In this document: piece by piece, positions 7,866-16,047 of the stretch
Numbering within the stretch: position 1 is the first letter of the stretch
Layout: every line of letters begins with the position of its first letter
Virus record (IMG/VR): IMGVR_UViG_3300044678_001758
Location: 1-27,118 of that record
Origin: a virus
DNA: 27,118 bases
Strand: one strand, 5' to 3'
Translations under genes and position numbers: made by a program
Notes under the pieces: generated by a model
What the model saw: the letters and a program-made list of their open reading frames with translations, nothing else
The model's database searches: none
Told to the model about the DNA's origin: nothing

Positions 7866-10387
7866 TGCTAGACCTCCTCGCCGCCATCGTCTCGTCCGAT
7901 CCTCCCGCCCTCTTGGCGTGGCTCATCCTCGCGTTCGCGGCGGGCATGTACCCGGTTGGCATCATGCTCGGCTCAAGTTGCTCGCCGTGCTGCAACTCCA
8001 ATCCATGCACCCAATGCACCCAAGGCGAATTACCCGAAACGCTCACGGTGACATTCAACGGCCTCCAGGACCGCACCCCCGGCCCTGACTTGTGCCTCCT
8101 CACCTTTTCGGCACCCTACGGCAGCGGCGCGGCTGGCAAGGTCACGGCCCCAGGCGGCGACCCGGCGACCGACAAGGGGCCGATCTCTGCCGTGTCGCTG
8201 ACGAGCGGCGGCAGCGGTTACGCGAAGCTGGGCCGCGTTGCCCCGACGATCACGGCATCGGGAGGAAGCGGCACCGGCGCGACGTTCACCGTGAGCAAGA
8301 CCTCGGCGAACGACGCCAACGGGATCCCGTCGTGGAGCGTGACGGGCGTCACGTTCACCGGCACGACGAGCGGATACGTTGACGGCGATCAGATCACATT
8401 CAACGTCGCAACGGGCGACACCGTGGAGCAAGGGGCGGCGGCGACGATCCGCACGGTGCGGACGGCACCCACCGTCACGGCGTCGGCATCCGGCGGCAGC
8501 GGTGCGACGTTCGGCGTGACGATTGCGCCAAACGGCACGACGCCGCAAACCTGGAGCGTGACGGGCGTCACCGTGACGAACGGCGGCACCGGCTACCCGG
8601 CGAGCGGATACTTGAATTTCGACGTAGCCAGCGGCGATACGGAGGAGCAATCTGCCGATGTCGTCTTCTACTCTGGCCGCGTGGCCCCGACTGTTTCGGC
8701 GAGCGCTGGCGGTTCGGGGAGCGGCGCAGTCGTGTCGGTGTCGCTGGCATCGACGACAGGCTATGACGGGCGAACCTACTGGTACGTCACCGGCATTTCC
8801 GTGACCAACGGCGGCACCGGCTACGCGGAGTACGATCCCGTGGCCGTGACCGTGACGGACGGCGAAGGCTACGGCGCGTATGCCGAGGTTTCGTCCGTGG
8901 ACGGGAGCGGTGCCATTACCGGCATCGCGGTCTATTGGGGCGGTGAGTATTTCAAGTCGAACGGGATCATCCAAAGCGTCGAGTTTGGGTGGGGTGGCGG
9001 CGGCACCTACTACCGCGACGCGGGCGAGATTTCGAGCATCAGCGTAGAGGCGGCCGGGAAGTATTACCGCGAGGACGCGAGCGTGTCTCCATACGTCGCC
9101 ACGGTCACGGTGGGCGTGTCGCAGACGGCACCGAGCAACGGCACTGGGGCAACGCTGACGGCCACCGTCGAAAGCAGCACCAGTAGCGCCAACTTCGGCA
9201 AGATCACGGGCGTGTCGATTGGCAGCGGCGGCAACAACTACTTGGCGTGGCAGTGGCGGAATACGAAGTGTTGCGGCTGGTACTGGAACGGAAAGCCGGT
9301 AGTTCTCAAGCGATTGAACTACGGCAGCGGCGACGCGTGCTACTACCAGCACCGCATGTGCGGGGGGTGGAATAATCACGGTGCGAAAGGCCTTGTGGCC
9401 CTTCAATACAACGGGCCGAACGCTCCTCCGACGCTAAGCCTGCTCACGGAGCTGTCGCCCGAGCTAAACCCGGCACAGCAGTGTAACACGTCGTTCGCTG
9501 CAAGCGGCAACGTCACCAACTGTAGCGATTGGTCTGGCGTCTCGTTCTCCGCGAGCGGCGGCGCTACGGCGACTGTCTCGGCTGGCGGCGAGTACGACAC
9601 GCTCTACAAAGCAAACAACTCTTGCCACCCGTGCTGCCAAGGAGAGGAGGACGTACCACAGGAGATAGAGGCCCAATTGCAGTGGTCTTCTGGACAGGCG
9701 GAACTTCCACCAGACGGAACGTACGTCTTGAGTAGGTTTGGTGCTGGGTTGGGTTGGGCGTATGGTCAAAGCATTTCTGTGACACTTGGTCTATGCAGCG
9801 AAGACTGCGACCAGTGCATCAAAAAGTGCGAGACTCTTGTCTATCTCTACGATCTGGCTGACCAGAGGACTTGCGGAACGTCGAGCCAATGCGTGCGATG
9901 CACTGTAGATGCGCCGTCGTGCGCGCCGTCAGGGGAGTTCCACTTCGACAGACCTCTGGAAAGGCAGGTCACTATGAACCAGCTTGGAGGCGGGTCCATA
10001 CCGCTTCATATCGGCTCTCCGCCTCAATCAATGTTTTTGGAATGGAAGCAGCAGCAGGCCGGAGTTGACCCGTGCCAAGCCGAGAATACGTACTGGTCTT
10101 GGGTGCGGGAGCATATTCCGTACGACGGCCCCTGCAACAGCTATAGAGACTTTGTTGCAGGCCGGTGCGGAGGCACGCCGAGCGGAATGTTTTTTTGGGG
10201 AGGGGAATACGTCTGGTTGAACTATTACAAGTTCTTCTCTGAGCATGAGTCCGCCCCGGCCGACTGGACTGACCCGAATACTCCTCTTGGAACAGAGGCA
10301 GATTATCAATTCTATCGCAATGGTGTGTTGCAACGTTGGACAGATCGCCCGTGGAAGGGCATAGCGACCATCACGATCAACCCATGA
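7865..10387 (+). CDS. large cysteine-rich repeat protein, probable tail tip/adhesin
   Basis: An 840-residue protein. I chose the ATG at 7865 because it overlaps the upstream stop (TGATG). The N-terminus has a hydrophobic helix (about residues 16-38) followed by a cysteine cluster (CxxCC....CxxC). Residues of about 100-420 hold repeated beta modules ending in 'GGTGY/GGSGY' turns, with a period of about 73 residues. The C-terminal half has many paired cysteines (about 26 in all) and aromatic residues. Size, repeats and position at the end of the tail operon suggest a host-recognition tip. The N-terminal hydrophobic helix is unusual for a virion fibre. The function is inferred. Confidence 0.5.
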   Translation: MLDLLAAIVSSDPPALLAWLILAFAAGMYPVGIMLGSSCSPCCNSNPCTQCTQGELPETLTVTFNGLQDRTPGPDLCLLTFSAPYGSGAAGKVTAPGGDPATDKGPISAVSLTSGGSGYAKLGRVAPTITASGGSGTGATFTVSKTSANDANGIPSWSVTGVTFTGTTSGYVDGDQITFNVATGDTVEQGAAATIRTVRTAPTVTASASGGSGATFGVTIAPNGTTPQTWSVTGVTVTNGGTGYPASGYLNFDVASGDTEEQSADVVFYSGRVAPTVSASAGGSGSGAVVSVSLASTTGYDGRTYWYVTGISVTNGGTGYAEYDPVAVTVTDGEGYGAYAEVSSVDGSGAITGIAVYWGGEYFKSNGIIQSVEFGWGGGGTYYRDAGEISSISVEAAGKYYREDASVSPYVATVTVGVSQTAPSNGTGATLTATVESSTSSANFGKITGVSIGSGGNNYLAWQWRNTKCCGWYWNGKPVVLKRLNYGSGDACYYQHRMCGGWNNHGAKGLVALQYNGPNAPPTLSLLTELSPELNPAQQCNTSFAASGNVTNCSDWSGVSFSASGGATATVSAGGEYDTLYKANNSCHPCCQGEEDVPQEIEAQLQWSSGQAELPPDGTYVLSRFGAGLGWAYGQSISVTLGLCSEDCDQCIKKCETLVYLYDLADQRTCGTSSQCVRCTVDAPSCAPSGEFHFDRPLERQVTMNQLGGGSIPLHIGSPPQSMFLEWKQQQAGVDPCQAENTYWSWVREHIPYDGPCNSYRDFVAGRCGGTPSGMFFWGGEYVWLNYYKFFSEHESAPADWTDPNTPLGTEADYQFYRNGVLQRWTDRPWKGIATITINP
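8333..8824 (+). repeat. direct repeats inside the cysteine-rich tail gene
   Basis: A 20-base perfect repeat, TGGAGCGTGACGGGCGTCAC, occurs at 8333-8352 and 8552-8571, 219 bases apart (73 codons). An 18-base perfect repeat, AACGGCGGCACCGGCTAC, occurs at 8579-8596 and 8807-8824. Both keep the reading frame (spacings of 219 and 228) and encode the repeated beta modules. Confidence 0.8.
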
Positions 10388-10710
10388 CATCTCTCTGCGA
10401 CTTCAACAACCCGGCGATGACCTGCCCGACCTGCGGCTACGTCGCGAAGCGTCTCCCGACGTACCGCGAGTGTCGCCCCGTGCCGGAGCAGGCCTGGCGG
10501 CCCATCCCGATCGGCGACCTCGTAGAACGGGGGCTCACGGCTATCGGCATTACGAAGGAGCGGGTCGAGAAGTTGACCCGCACGGAAGGCAAGCCCGGTG
10601 GGTGTGGCTGCGCCGGGCGGCAGAAGTGGTTGAACGAGGTCGGGAATAAGGTGCAGACGGACGCGCGGAACGCGCTGATCGCGGCGAAGCGGTTTTACGT
10701 TGGCGAGTGA
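10384..10710 (+). CDS. small cysteine-motif protein after the tail tip gene
   Basis: A 108-residue protein whose ATG overlaps the preceding stop (ATGA). It has a CPTCGY knuckle at residues 13-16 and a second cluster 'GGCGCAGRQKWLN' near residues 73-85. The CxC....R...LN pattern is familiar from small phage proteins next to tail genes, but I cannot name a family with confidence. It may bind zinc through the four main cysteines. Tight coupling with the 840-residue gene suggests a partner or assembly factor for it. Confidence 0.45.
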   Translation: MTSLCDFNNPAMTCPTCGYVAKRLPTYRECRPVPEQAWRPIPIGDLVERGLTAIGITKERVEKLTRTEGKPGGCGCAGRQKWLNEVGNKVQTDARNALIAAKRFYVGE

Positions 10711-10753
10711 CGACCCCCTGTGGGAAACGATCACGCACTCATAGCATGAAGAC

Positions 10754-11113
10754 ATGCCAGACGAGTTGACGCAGATTCCGATCAATTTCCCGCTGCAATT
10801 TGTTCGCGGCGACGACGTTGTTTTTTCTCGCGTCTTTGCAAACGTCGACCTTACTGGCTTCACCGTCACGGCTGCTGTCTACAGCGGCTTCGGCTCGACC
10901 GCCACGAACACGCCTGTCGCTACGCCGACTGTCGCCGTGACGATTGCGACCACGGGCGGCGTTACGTCGAGCACCGTCCAGGTCAGCATGACCGAGACGC
11001 AGACGATGGCGATTTCACCAACCGGCATAAGTCGCTGGTATCTCCGTTGGGTGTCGGCCGGCGGCGTCACGACGACCGCCCTCGCTGGCAACGTCACGGC
11101 GCAGAACCCCTGA
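10754..11113 (+). CDS. putative baseplate/fibre Ig-like protein
   Basis: A 119-residue beta protein. The N-terminal pattern 'FVRGDDVVFSRVF...VDLTGFTVTAAVY' matches the 'DLTGyt..a.v' opening of small Ig-like baseplate or neck-fibre domains seen in many siphoviruses. It ends with a 'GISRWYLRWVSAGGVTTTALAGNVT' strand series. It is the last gene that looks structural. The ribosome site is weak. The assignment to a structural role is by pattern and position. Confidence 0.45.
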   Translation: MPDELTQIPINFPLQFVRGDDVVFSRVFANVDLTGFTVTAAVYSGFGSTATNTPVATPTVAVTIATTGGVTSSTVQVSMTETQTMAISPTGISRWYLRWVSAGGVTTTALAGNVTAQNP

Positions 11114-11153
11114 CGCCCTGCCCGCCCGTTGACCCTCGCTCTACGCTGGCGAT

Positions 11154-11441
11154 ATGCCCCGCAGGAAGCGCCAACGCCGCACCGTCTACGTCGGCGACCA
11201 ACGCTGGAAGATCGAGCGTTCGCAGCTTCGCGGCATCGACGGCGATTGCAACTACACGCTCCATCGCATCCGCATCGACGCCCGGCTCCGGGGCGTTGAC
11301 CTACTGGATACGTTGATTCACGAGCTCATACACGCCCGCTGGCCCGACCTGTCTGAAGATGCCGTAGTCGAGTTTTCGGAGACGCTTTCGGGCGTGCTCG
11401 ACGCCGAAGGATTCCGCCACCGTGACGACGAGGAGGACTGA
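11154..11441 (+). CDS. small HExxH zincin-like protein
   Basis: A 95-residue basic protein with a zinc-peptidase signature, HELIH at residues 56-60, in an amphipathic helix ('LLDTLIHELIHARW'). An acidic helix follows with candidate third ligands E73 or E76. This is the minimal core seen in SprT-like and other small phage zincins. It may be a protease or only a metal-stabilised binding domain. It overlaps the next gene by one base (TGATG). It is much shorter than full SprT proteins and has no zinc-ribbon tail. Confidence 0.55.
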   Translation: MPRRKRQRRTVYVGDQRWKIERSQLRGIDGDCNYTLHRIRIDARLRGVDLLDTLIHELIHARWPDLSEDAVVEFSETLSGVLDAEGFRHRDDEED

Positions 11442-11704
11442 TGGCGAAGGGGAAGGCGAAGGCATTGAGCCTGCTCGACGACGTTCTCTCGCGGACGCGC
11501 AACCGCAGCCCTGGATTCGGGACGTGGTTTGAAAGGTTGCCAGTCGAGGCACAGGCGGAACTGGAAACGGTGCGGGCGTCGTTCGATCACTCCAAGCACC
11601 AAAAGGCTGCGTTCGCCCGCGCGATCATGGAGGCCGCACGCGAGCGCGGCTGGAAGACAAGCGGACTCCAGGGAATCATTCAGTGGTTAAACGGAAAACG
11701 CTAG
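11441..11704 (+). CDS. small helical protein, HTH-like C-terminus
   Basis: An 87-residue basic, helical protein whose start overlaps the HExxH gene's stop. The C-terminal half has a helix, a turn and a second helix ending in 'GLQGIIQWLNGKR', in the manner of a small DNA-binding module, but no definite family match is visible. It overlaps the metallophosphoesterase start by 22 bases, so the three genes 11154-12858 are translated as a unit. The role is unknown. Confidence 0.5.
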   Translation: MAKGKAKALSLLDDVLSRTRNRSPGFGTWFERLPVEAQAELETVRASFDHSKHQKAAFARAIMEAARERGWKTSGLQGIIQWLNGKR

Positions 11705-12858
11705 CGGCAGACGTGGCGTCCAAGTTGCCGCCCCCGAAACCGTCCGCCGATGCCGAGCAGGTGACGCAGTCGCAAAGCGGCGACACGCTCGAAGCCCGCT
11801 CGACAAGCCGACGCATCAAGACGGTCGAGGATCTGCTCGCCCATATCGAAGCCGATATGACCCGCTTCGAAGTCGCCGCCAGCGAGGCGACGAAATGGGA
11901 GTGCGGCGACGGAGAAGGCGGGAGTATTGAACTTCACCGGGTCTTCGTGAGGCTCAAGCCACGGGGCGGGCCGACGACGCTGGAATGCGTGGCGTCCATG
12001 ATCGACGCGGCGAAGAAGGAGATTCGGCGTATACCAAAAAAGGTATATCGCCAGCCGAAGCGGGACGGTCTCTGGCAGGTGCTAGTAATCAGCGACACCC
12101 ACTACGGAGCTTACTCCTGGAGCAAGACCACGGGCGGCAGCGACTATGACCTCGACCTGGCCGAGCAACTCGTCGGCAAGGCCGGTGCGGAACTGGTTGA
12201 AGTGGGAGATTCCCACAAGCCCACTCGTCGCACGATCGCGTTTCTCGGCGACCTGTTCCACTACGACACGCCCAGCGGCACGACAACCGGCGGCACGCCG
12301 CTAGAGCGTGACGGCAGATTGCAGAAGATGATCAAGGTCGGATGCGACTCTCTGCTCCGCATCGTCGAGCGGTCGGCGGCCACGGCCCCCACCGACGTTG
12401 TGATCGTGAACGGCAACCACGACGAGGTGTTGACGTGGGCCTTTCAGCGGATCCTCGTGGAGCGGTTCCGTGGCTCAAAGGCGGTGACGATCAAGCCCGA
12501 TTTCCTGTCGCGGCAATACCTCACGCACGGGCGCAACCTGCTCGGCTTCACTCACGGCCACAAGGCGAAGCGGAAGCTCCCGCAGATCATGGCCCTAGAG
12601 CAACGCGAGGCGTGGAGCCACAGTACCTATCGCGAGTGGCATACGGGCCACCTGCACCACCAGGCGGCCGAGCACAACAAGCCGCTCGACACACTCGACG
12701 GCGTGATCGTGCGAACGGCCCCGACGATCTGCCCGCCCGACGATTGGCATTCAGCCAACGGATTCATCGGCGCTAGGCAGGCGTGCGAGACGTTCATCTA
12801 CGAGCCAGACGGCGGGCTCTCGTCGATGCACGTTGCGTCACCGAGGGCGAAGGCTTGA
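11683..12858 (+). CDS. calcineurin-like metallophosphoesterase
   Basis: A 391-residue protein with every core motif of the calcineurin-like phosphoesterase fold in order: SDTHYG (D138, H140), GDLFH (D190), GNHDE (N245, H246, D247), HGH (H291, H293) and GHLHH (H323, H325). These bind a two-metal centre that hydrolyses phosphodiesters or phosphomonoesters. An N-terminal helical extension of about 120 residues precedes it. The GTG start overlaps the previous gene and has 'aggga' upstream. In phages such enzymes can be nucleases (Mre11/SbcD type) or cyclic-nucleotide phosphodiesterases. There is no SbcC partner here, so the substrate is open. Confidence 0.85.
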   Translation: MVKRKTLAADVASKLPPPKPSADAEQVTQSQSGDTLEARSTSRRIKTVEDLLAHIEADMTRFEVAASEATKWECGDGEGGSIELHRVFVRLKPRGGPTTLECVASMIDAAKKEIRRIPKKVYRQPKRDGLWQVLVISDTHYGAYSWSKTTGGSDYDLDLAEQLVGKAGAELVEVGDSHKPTRRTIAFLGDLFHYDTPSGTTTGGTPLERDGRLQKMIKVGCDSLLRIVERSAATAPTDVVIVNGNHDEVLTWAFQRILVERFRGSKAVTIKPDFLSRQYLTHGRNLLGFTHGHKAKRKLPQIMALEQREAWSHSTYREWHTGHLHHQAAEHNKPLDTLDGVIVRTAPTICPPDDWHSANGFIGARQACETFIYEPDGGLSSMHVASPRAKA

Positions 12859-13595
12859 CGCTCTCCGCAGATTATCTCCGAGAGGCAGAGTATCGCGCTC
12901 GCCGCTTCTCCGGCGCTTACACCGGCACGAGCGGCACGCTCGCCGCAGACGTTCTCAGACTCATCAAGGAAAGGGCAACCATGACCGCAGCGTTTGACCA
13001 ACTCGAAGCCGAGAACCGAGCCCTTCGCGAAGCCGTCGCCGCTCGCATGGACGCGACGCCAGAGGACGATCCGAAGAAGCGTGGCTACTCCCCGATGGCT
13101 GCGTCGCTCGCCGGTTGCAAGCCTGCCCAGGAGGCCGCTGCCCGCTGCTTCGACACGACCGAGCAGGAGTCGCCGACCGAGATAGCTGACGCCGACGTGC
13201 CGTCGATCCCGGTGGACTGGATCCTCCAAGGGGAGCGGGAACTGAAGGGCGAGAAGGAACGCGAGCCGGTTGACATACGTCATACCGGAGACGGGCTGCT
13301 CGCGCCGCAGGATGACGAGACGCCAGCCGAGCGGTTGCTGCGAGACGCGATCGACGTAATCCGCGACCGTCGTCCGAAGTACGGCGGGCCGCTCCACCAC
13401 TTCGCCCGCACGGTGGGCATGATCAACGCCGCATTCGCGGACGTGCTCAAGCGTCCGTTGACCCCCGCCGACTGGGCAGTCGTGATGACGCTCGACAAGG
13501 TCGCCAGGCACATGGGGCCGAGCAAAACGACCGACACGCCGATCGACCTGGCTGGCTACGCCGCCTGTCTGGCCGAGTGCGAAACGCTGCCATAG
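12855..13595 (+). CDS. DUF6378/MazG-like protein with coiled N-terminus
   Basis: A 246-residue protein. I place the start at a TTG overlapping the previous stop, with 'gaagg' just upstream. An ATG at 12981 with a better ribosome site (ggaaaggg) could give a 204-residue form. Residues of about 15-65 are helical and coiled. The C-terminal 85 residues show the DUF6378 pattern: 'RLLRDAIDVIRDRRPKYGGP', 'LTPADWAVVMTLDKVARHM' and 'DTPIDLAGYAACLAE'. This family resembles all-alpha MazG-type nucleotide pyrophosphohydrolases and is common in phages. Activity is presumed, not shown. Confidence 0.65.
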   Translation: MTLSADYLREAEYRARRFSGAYTGTSGTLAADVLRLIKERATMTAAFDQLEAENRALREAVAARMDATPEDDPKKRGYSPMAASLAGCKPAQEAAARCFDTTEQESPTEIADADVPSIPVDWILQGERELKGEKEREPVDIRHTGDGLLAPQDDETPAERLLRDAIDVIRDRRPKYGGPLHHFARTVGMINAAFADVLKRPLTPADWAVVMTLDKVARHMGPSKTTDTPIDLAGYAACLAECETLP

Positions 13596-13646
13596 CCCCT
13601 ACGGTCACGCCCGTTTTTCGACCAATCTGAACGGTCGGAGGCTGAC

Positions 13647-13883
13647 GTGATCGCTGCGGCTCACTGGCGTCGAGGCGGACCTGACGGGCGCGAACCCATC
13701 GCGGCTGCCGGTGAGGTTGTGTCGCTCGCCCAGCACTACACGCCGCAGCAGCAGTATTGGGGCAAGGTGACAAGCTCGCGGCCCGCGCCGCTGACAGCCT
13801 CGCATGTGCAACTGGTCGCGTTCCGCCTCGGCTGCTCTCTCGATTCCGCCCGCCGGGCAATCCTCATGGGGCTCGTGAAATGA
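13647..13883 (+). CDS. small hypothetical protein
   Basis: A 78-residue protein with a GTG start and a good ribosome site (cggagg, 6 bases upstream). The C-terminal half ('SHVQLVAFRLGCSLDSARRA') looks like a short helical domain. No family is recognised. Its last codons overlap the start of the holin-like gene (ATGA), which ties it to the lysis module. The 51-base gap upstream holds a T-rich tract and no clear promoter. Confidence 0.45.
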   Translation: MIAAAHWRRGGPDGREPIAAAGEVVSLAQHYTPQQQYWGKVTSSRPAPLTASHVQLVAFRLGCSLDSARRAILMGLVK

Positions 13884-14257
13884 TCTCCTCCGCTCCGCTG
13901 CAAGCCGCCTACGACCTCGTGTCGCTCGCCGAGAAGGTTCGGGCGTTCGTCGCCACCGCGAAGGTCAAAGCCGCTGGCGGGATCACGCTCGCGGAGTTTG
14001 GCGAGCTCGCCGTCGCCCTCATGCGGGTGGCGATTGAAGCGGCCGACGCGATCCCGGTCGACGGGGCCGAGCGAAAGCAGTTCGTGCTCAACGCTATCGC
14101 TCTCCTGTTCGACACCGTTGCAGACCGGGCGATCCCCGCGCTCGCGTGGCCCGTCTGGATCATCCTGAAACCGGCCGCCCGCCAACTGCTGCTATTGGTC
14201 GCCAGCGGTGCCATCGAATCGCTCTTGCCCCTTGTGAGGAAAGCCCACGACGCATGA
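13880..14257 (+). CDS. putative holin-like membrane protein
   Basis: A 125-residue protein. An amphipathic N-terminal half (residues 35-82, 'GITLAEFGELAVALMRVAIE') is followed by a hydrophobic stretch at residues 84-115 ('IPALAWPVWIILKP' and 'QLLLLVASGAIESLL') and a short charged tail. Size, hydrophobic C-terminal part and position just before other membrane proteins and a membrane-anchored peptidase fit a holin or holin-like pore protein. Holins share little sequence, so the call is by context. It overlaps its neighbours on both sides by ATGA junctions. Confidence 0.4.
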   Translation: MISSAPLQAAYDLVSLAEKVRAFVATAKVKAAGGITLAEFGELAVALMRVAIEAADAIPVDGAERKQFVLNAIALLFDTVADRAIPALAWPVWIILKPAARQLLLLVASGAIESLLPLVRKAHDA

Positions 14258-14505
14258 TCTACGTCCTCCTGTTGGGCGGCGCTGCCGCTCTCCTCGTTGG
14301 CCCGATGCTCGCCCGCCGGGCTGCCCCGTCGCTCGGCCCAGAGCCGGCACCACCGCCGCACCTCGCCCCGACCTACCAGTCGGCAATCGCTGACCTCGCC
14401 CACGTCCGCTTGCGTCTGCTCCAGACGGAGAGCCTGGCGGAAGCGGAGAAGAAGGCGATCGACACGCTGACGCTCGCCCTGGTCGCCGGGAGCGACAAGC
14501 CATGA
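14254..14505 (+). CDS. small single-span membrane protein
   Basis: An 83-residue protein with a hydrophobic N-terminal helix (residues 2-20), a Pro/Ala-rich linker (residues 24-40) and a C-terminal amphipathic helix ('AHVRLRLLQTESLAEAEKKA'). That layout, with an N-terminal anchor plus an extracytoplasmic coiled helix, is typical of small phage lysis accessories such as spanin-type proteins, but no family is recognised. The start overlaps the previous stop. Confidence 0.5.
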   Translation: MIYVLLLGGAAALLVGPMLARRAAPSLGPEPAPPPHLAPTYQSAIADLAHVRLRLLQTESLAEAEKKAIDTLTLALVAGSDKP

Positions 14506-14954
14506 CAGACCGCGCCCGCTACACGCTCGCCTCGGCCCTGGTGCTCGGCTGCCTGCTTGCGTGGGCGTTGGAGAGCAGGCCCGCCCCGGCACCGGCCCCC
14601 GGCGGCGCTCTCGTCTTGCGTGGCAAGTTCATCGGCCCGACCGCTGCGGCCGACGCCGCGACGCTCGCAGCCTTTGCCGACGAGCTCGCCATTGAGATCG
14701 AGCACGACGCCGCCCAGGGCGAGCCGTTCTTCAAGACCGGCACGCAGTACGACGAGCTTCGCACGCGGGCGAGGATCCTGCGTTGCCGTGGCGAAAGCAT
14801 CGGCGAGCGGCAGCCAAAGGTCAGGGATGCCATCGAGGCGTTTCTCGACGGGGCAGTCGGCAAGAGCGGTGGCCCGGTGAGCAAGTCGCAGCGTGAGGCG
14901 TGGGCGGCAGCGTATCGCGAGATCGGAAGGGCTGCCGGTGAAGCGACCCGCTGA
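14502..14954 (+). CDS. membrane-anchored or exported protein of lysis region
   Basis: A 150-residue protein with an N-terminal hydrophobic segment (residues 7-24), a Pro/Ala linker ('RPAPAPAPGG') and a soluble helical domain with two charged halves. It is likely anchored in the inner membrane with the domain outside. No enzyme motif is seen. It overlaps the genes on both sides: ATGA with 14254-14505, and 17 bases with the cysteine peptidase. It may be a partner of that peptidase. Confidence 0.5.
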   Translation: MTDRARYTLASALVLGCLLAWALESRPAPAPAPGGALVLRGKFIGPTAAADAATLAAFADELAIEIEHDAAQGEPFFKTGTQYDELRTRARILRCRGESIGERQPKVRDAIEAFLDGAVGKSGGPVSKSQREAWAAAYREIGRAAGEATR

Positions 14955-16047
14955 CGAGATTCGAGCCTGGCAGTTTGTCGGCGCGGCGGCGTTGCTATTC
15001 ATCGCCGTCTACCTCGCCGTTTCGCAGCGGCACACGCCGTCAGGGTCGCAGTTTGGATACGCCCCAAACCCCGAGGGCGTAAAAGAGTTTCTGGCCGAGC
15101 TCGACCAGCCGCTCTTTCGTGACGCTGGGGCCGAGACGATCGCCAAGGCGAAGGGCGTCGACACGTTCCTCTATCGCTCTGCGTACAAGGCTCACGCATC
15201 CCGCTACGGCAAGCCTTGGGTTTGCGGCCGGCAGGGAATCGGCGACTGCGTTTCGTGGGCCTGGGGCGAGCACGCCGTCTGGATCGCTCAATGCGTCGAC
15301 TGGGAGACGGGGCGGCTCGCCGATCCTCCGCTCCGCGTGAGTTCCGAAAGTTGTTACGGCGGCTCGCGCGTCGAGGCCCGCAATAAGCCCGAGGGCGGTG
15401 GCGGGTGGAGCGATGGCTCCTACGGCGGCGCGGCTGCCCGCTGGTTTCGCGACTGGGGCGTCATCTATCGCCAGCCCTACGACGGCGTCGACCTGACGGA
15501 CTATTCCGCCGACCGGGCGAAGCAGTGGGGCAACTGGGGCAACGGCGGCCAGGGCGACAAGGGCAAGCTCGACGCGGTCGCAAAGAAGCATCCGACGAAA
15601 CATGTCGCCCTCGTCCGCAACTTCGACGAGGCGGCTGCCGCTATCGAGGCGGGGTTCCCGGTCGCCGTCTGTTCGATGGTCGGCTTCGAGAATGTCAGAG
15701 GACCGGATGCGTTCGCCGCCGCGCGTGGGCAATGGGCTCATGCGATGTGCTTCCACTCGGTGCGCTACGCGAAGAACGGCTCGCCCCGCGACGGGCTGTT
15801 GTGTCAAAACTCATGGGGGCCGTCGTGGATCAGTGGCCCGAAGTGGCCCGCCGATATGCCCGAAGGGAGTTTCTGGGTCGATCGCCAGACGGTCGACCGG
15901 ATGCTTGCCGGGCTCGATAGTTTCGCCGTGGGCTCTGTCGCCGGTTTCGGCTGGCGCGACCTCCATCACGGCAACTGGCTCATGCCCGCCGTCAACACGC
16001 TCACTCGCAAGCCCAACCCATTCCTCGATTACCAACTCGCCCCATGA
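14938..16047 (+). CDS. membrane-anchored papain-like (C1) cysteine peptidase
   Basis: A 369-residue protein from a GTG with 'ggaagg' upstream. A hydrophobic helix at residues 11-29 should anchor it with the rest outside the cytoplasm. The catalytic set of the papain family is visible in order: oxyanion Gln99 and nucleophile Cys104 in 'GRQGIGDCVSWAWGE', His268 in 'GQWAHAMCFHSVRY', and Asn291 in 'CQNSWGPSW', as in papain's NSWG motif. Extra cysteines could form disulfides. It sits in the middle of a run of membrane proteins where an endolysin would be expected, and no muramidase, amidase or transglycosylase is seen. I infer a proteolytic lysis or envelope-opening enzyme. A role in modifying the host surface is the alternative. 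Confidence 0.8.
   Translation: MKRPADEIRAWQFVGAAALLFIAVYLAVSQRHTPSGSQFGYAPNPEGVKEFLAELDQPLFRDAGAETIAKAKGVDTFLYRSAYKAHASRYGKPWVCGRQGIGDCVSWAWGEHAVWIAQCVDWETGRLADPPLRVSSESCYGGSRVEARNKPEGGGGWSDGSYGGAAARWFRDWGVIYRQPYDGVDLTDYSADRAKQWGNWGNGGQGDKGKLDAVAKKHPTKHVALVRNFDEAAAAIEAGFPVAVCSMVGFENVRGPDAFAAARGQWAHAMCFHSVRYAKNGSPRDGLLCQNSWGPSWISGPKWPADMPEGSFWVDRQTVDRMLAGLDSFAVGSVAGFGWRDLHHGNWLMPAVNTLTRKPNPFLDYQLAP

Noticed and set aside
8030-9406. A 458-codon minus-strand frame within the tail tip gene
   Set aside because: It is antisense to the repeat protein, has a composition expected from reverse reading of Gly/Thr repeats, and has no ribosome site or partner genes.
12202-12216. Perfect palindrome GTGGGAGATTCCCAC
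   Set aside because: It lies inside the metallophosphoesterase coding sequence between conserved motifs and has no regulatory context; most likely chance.
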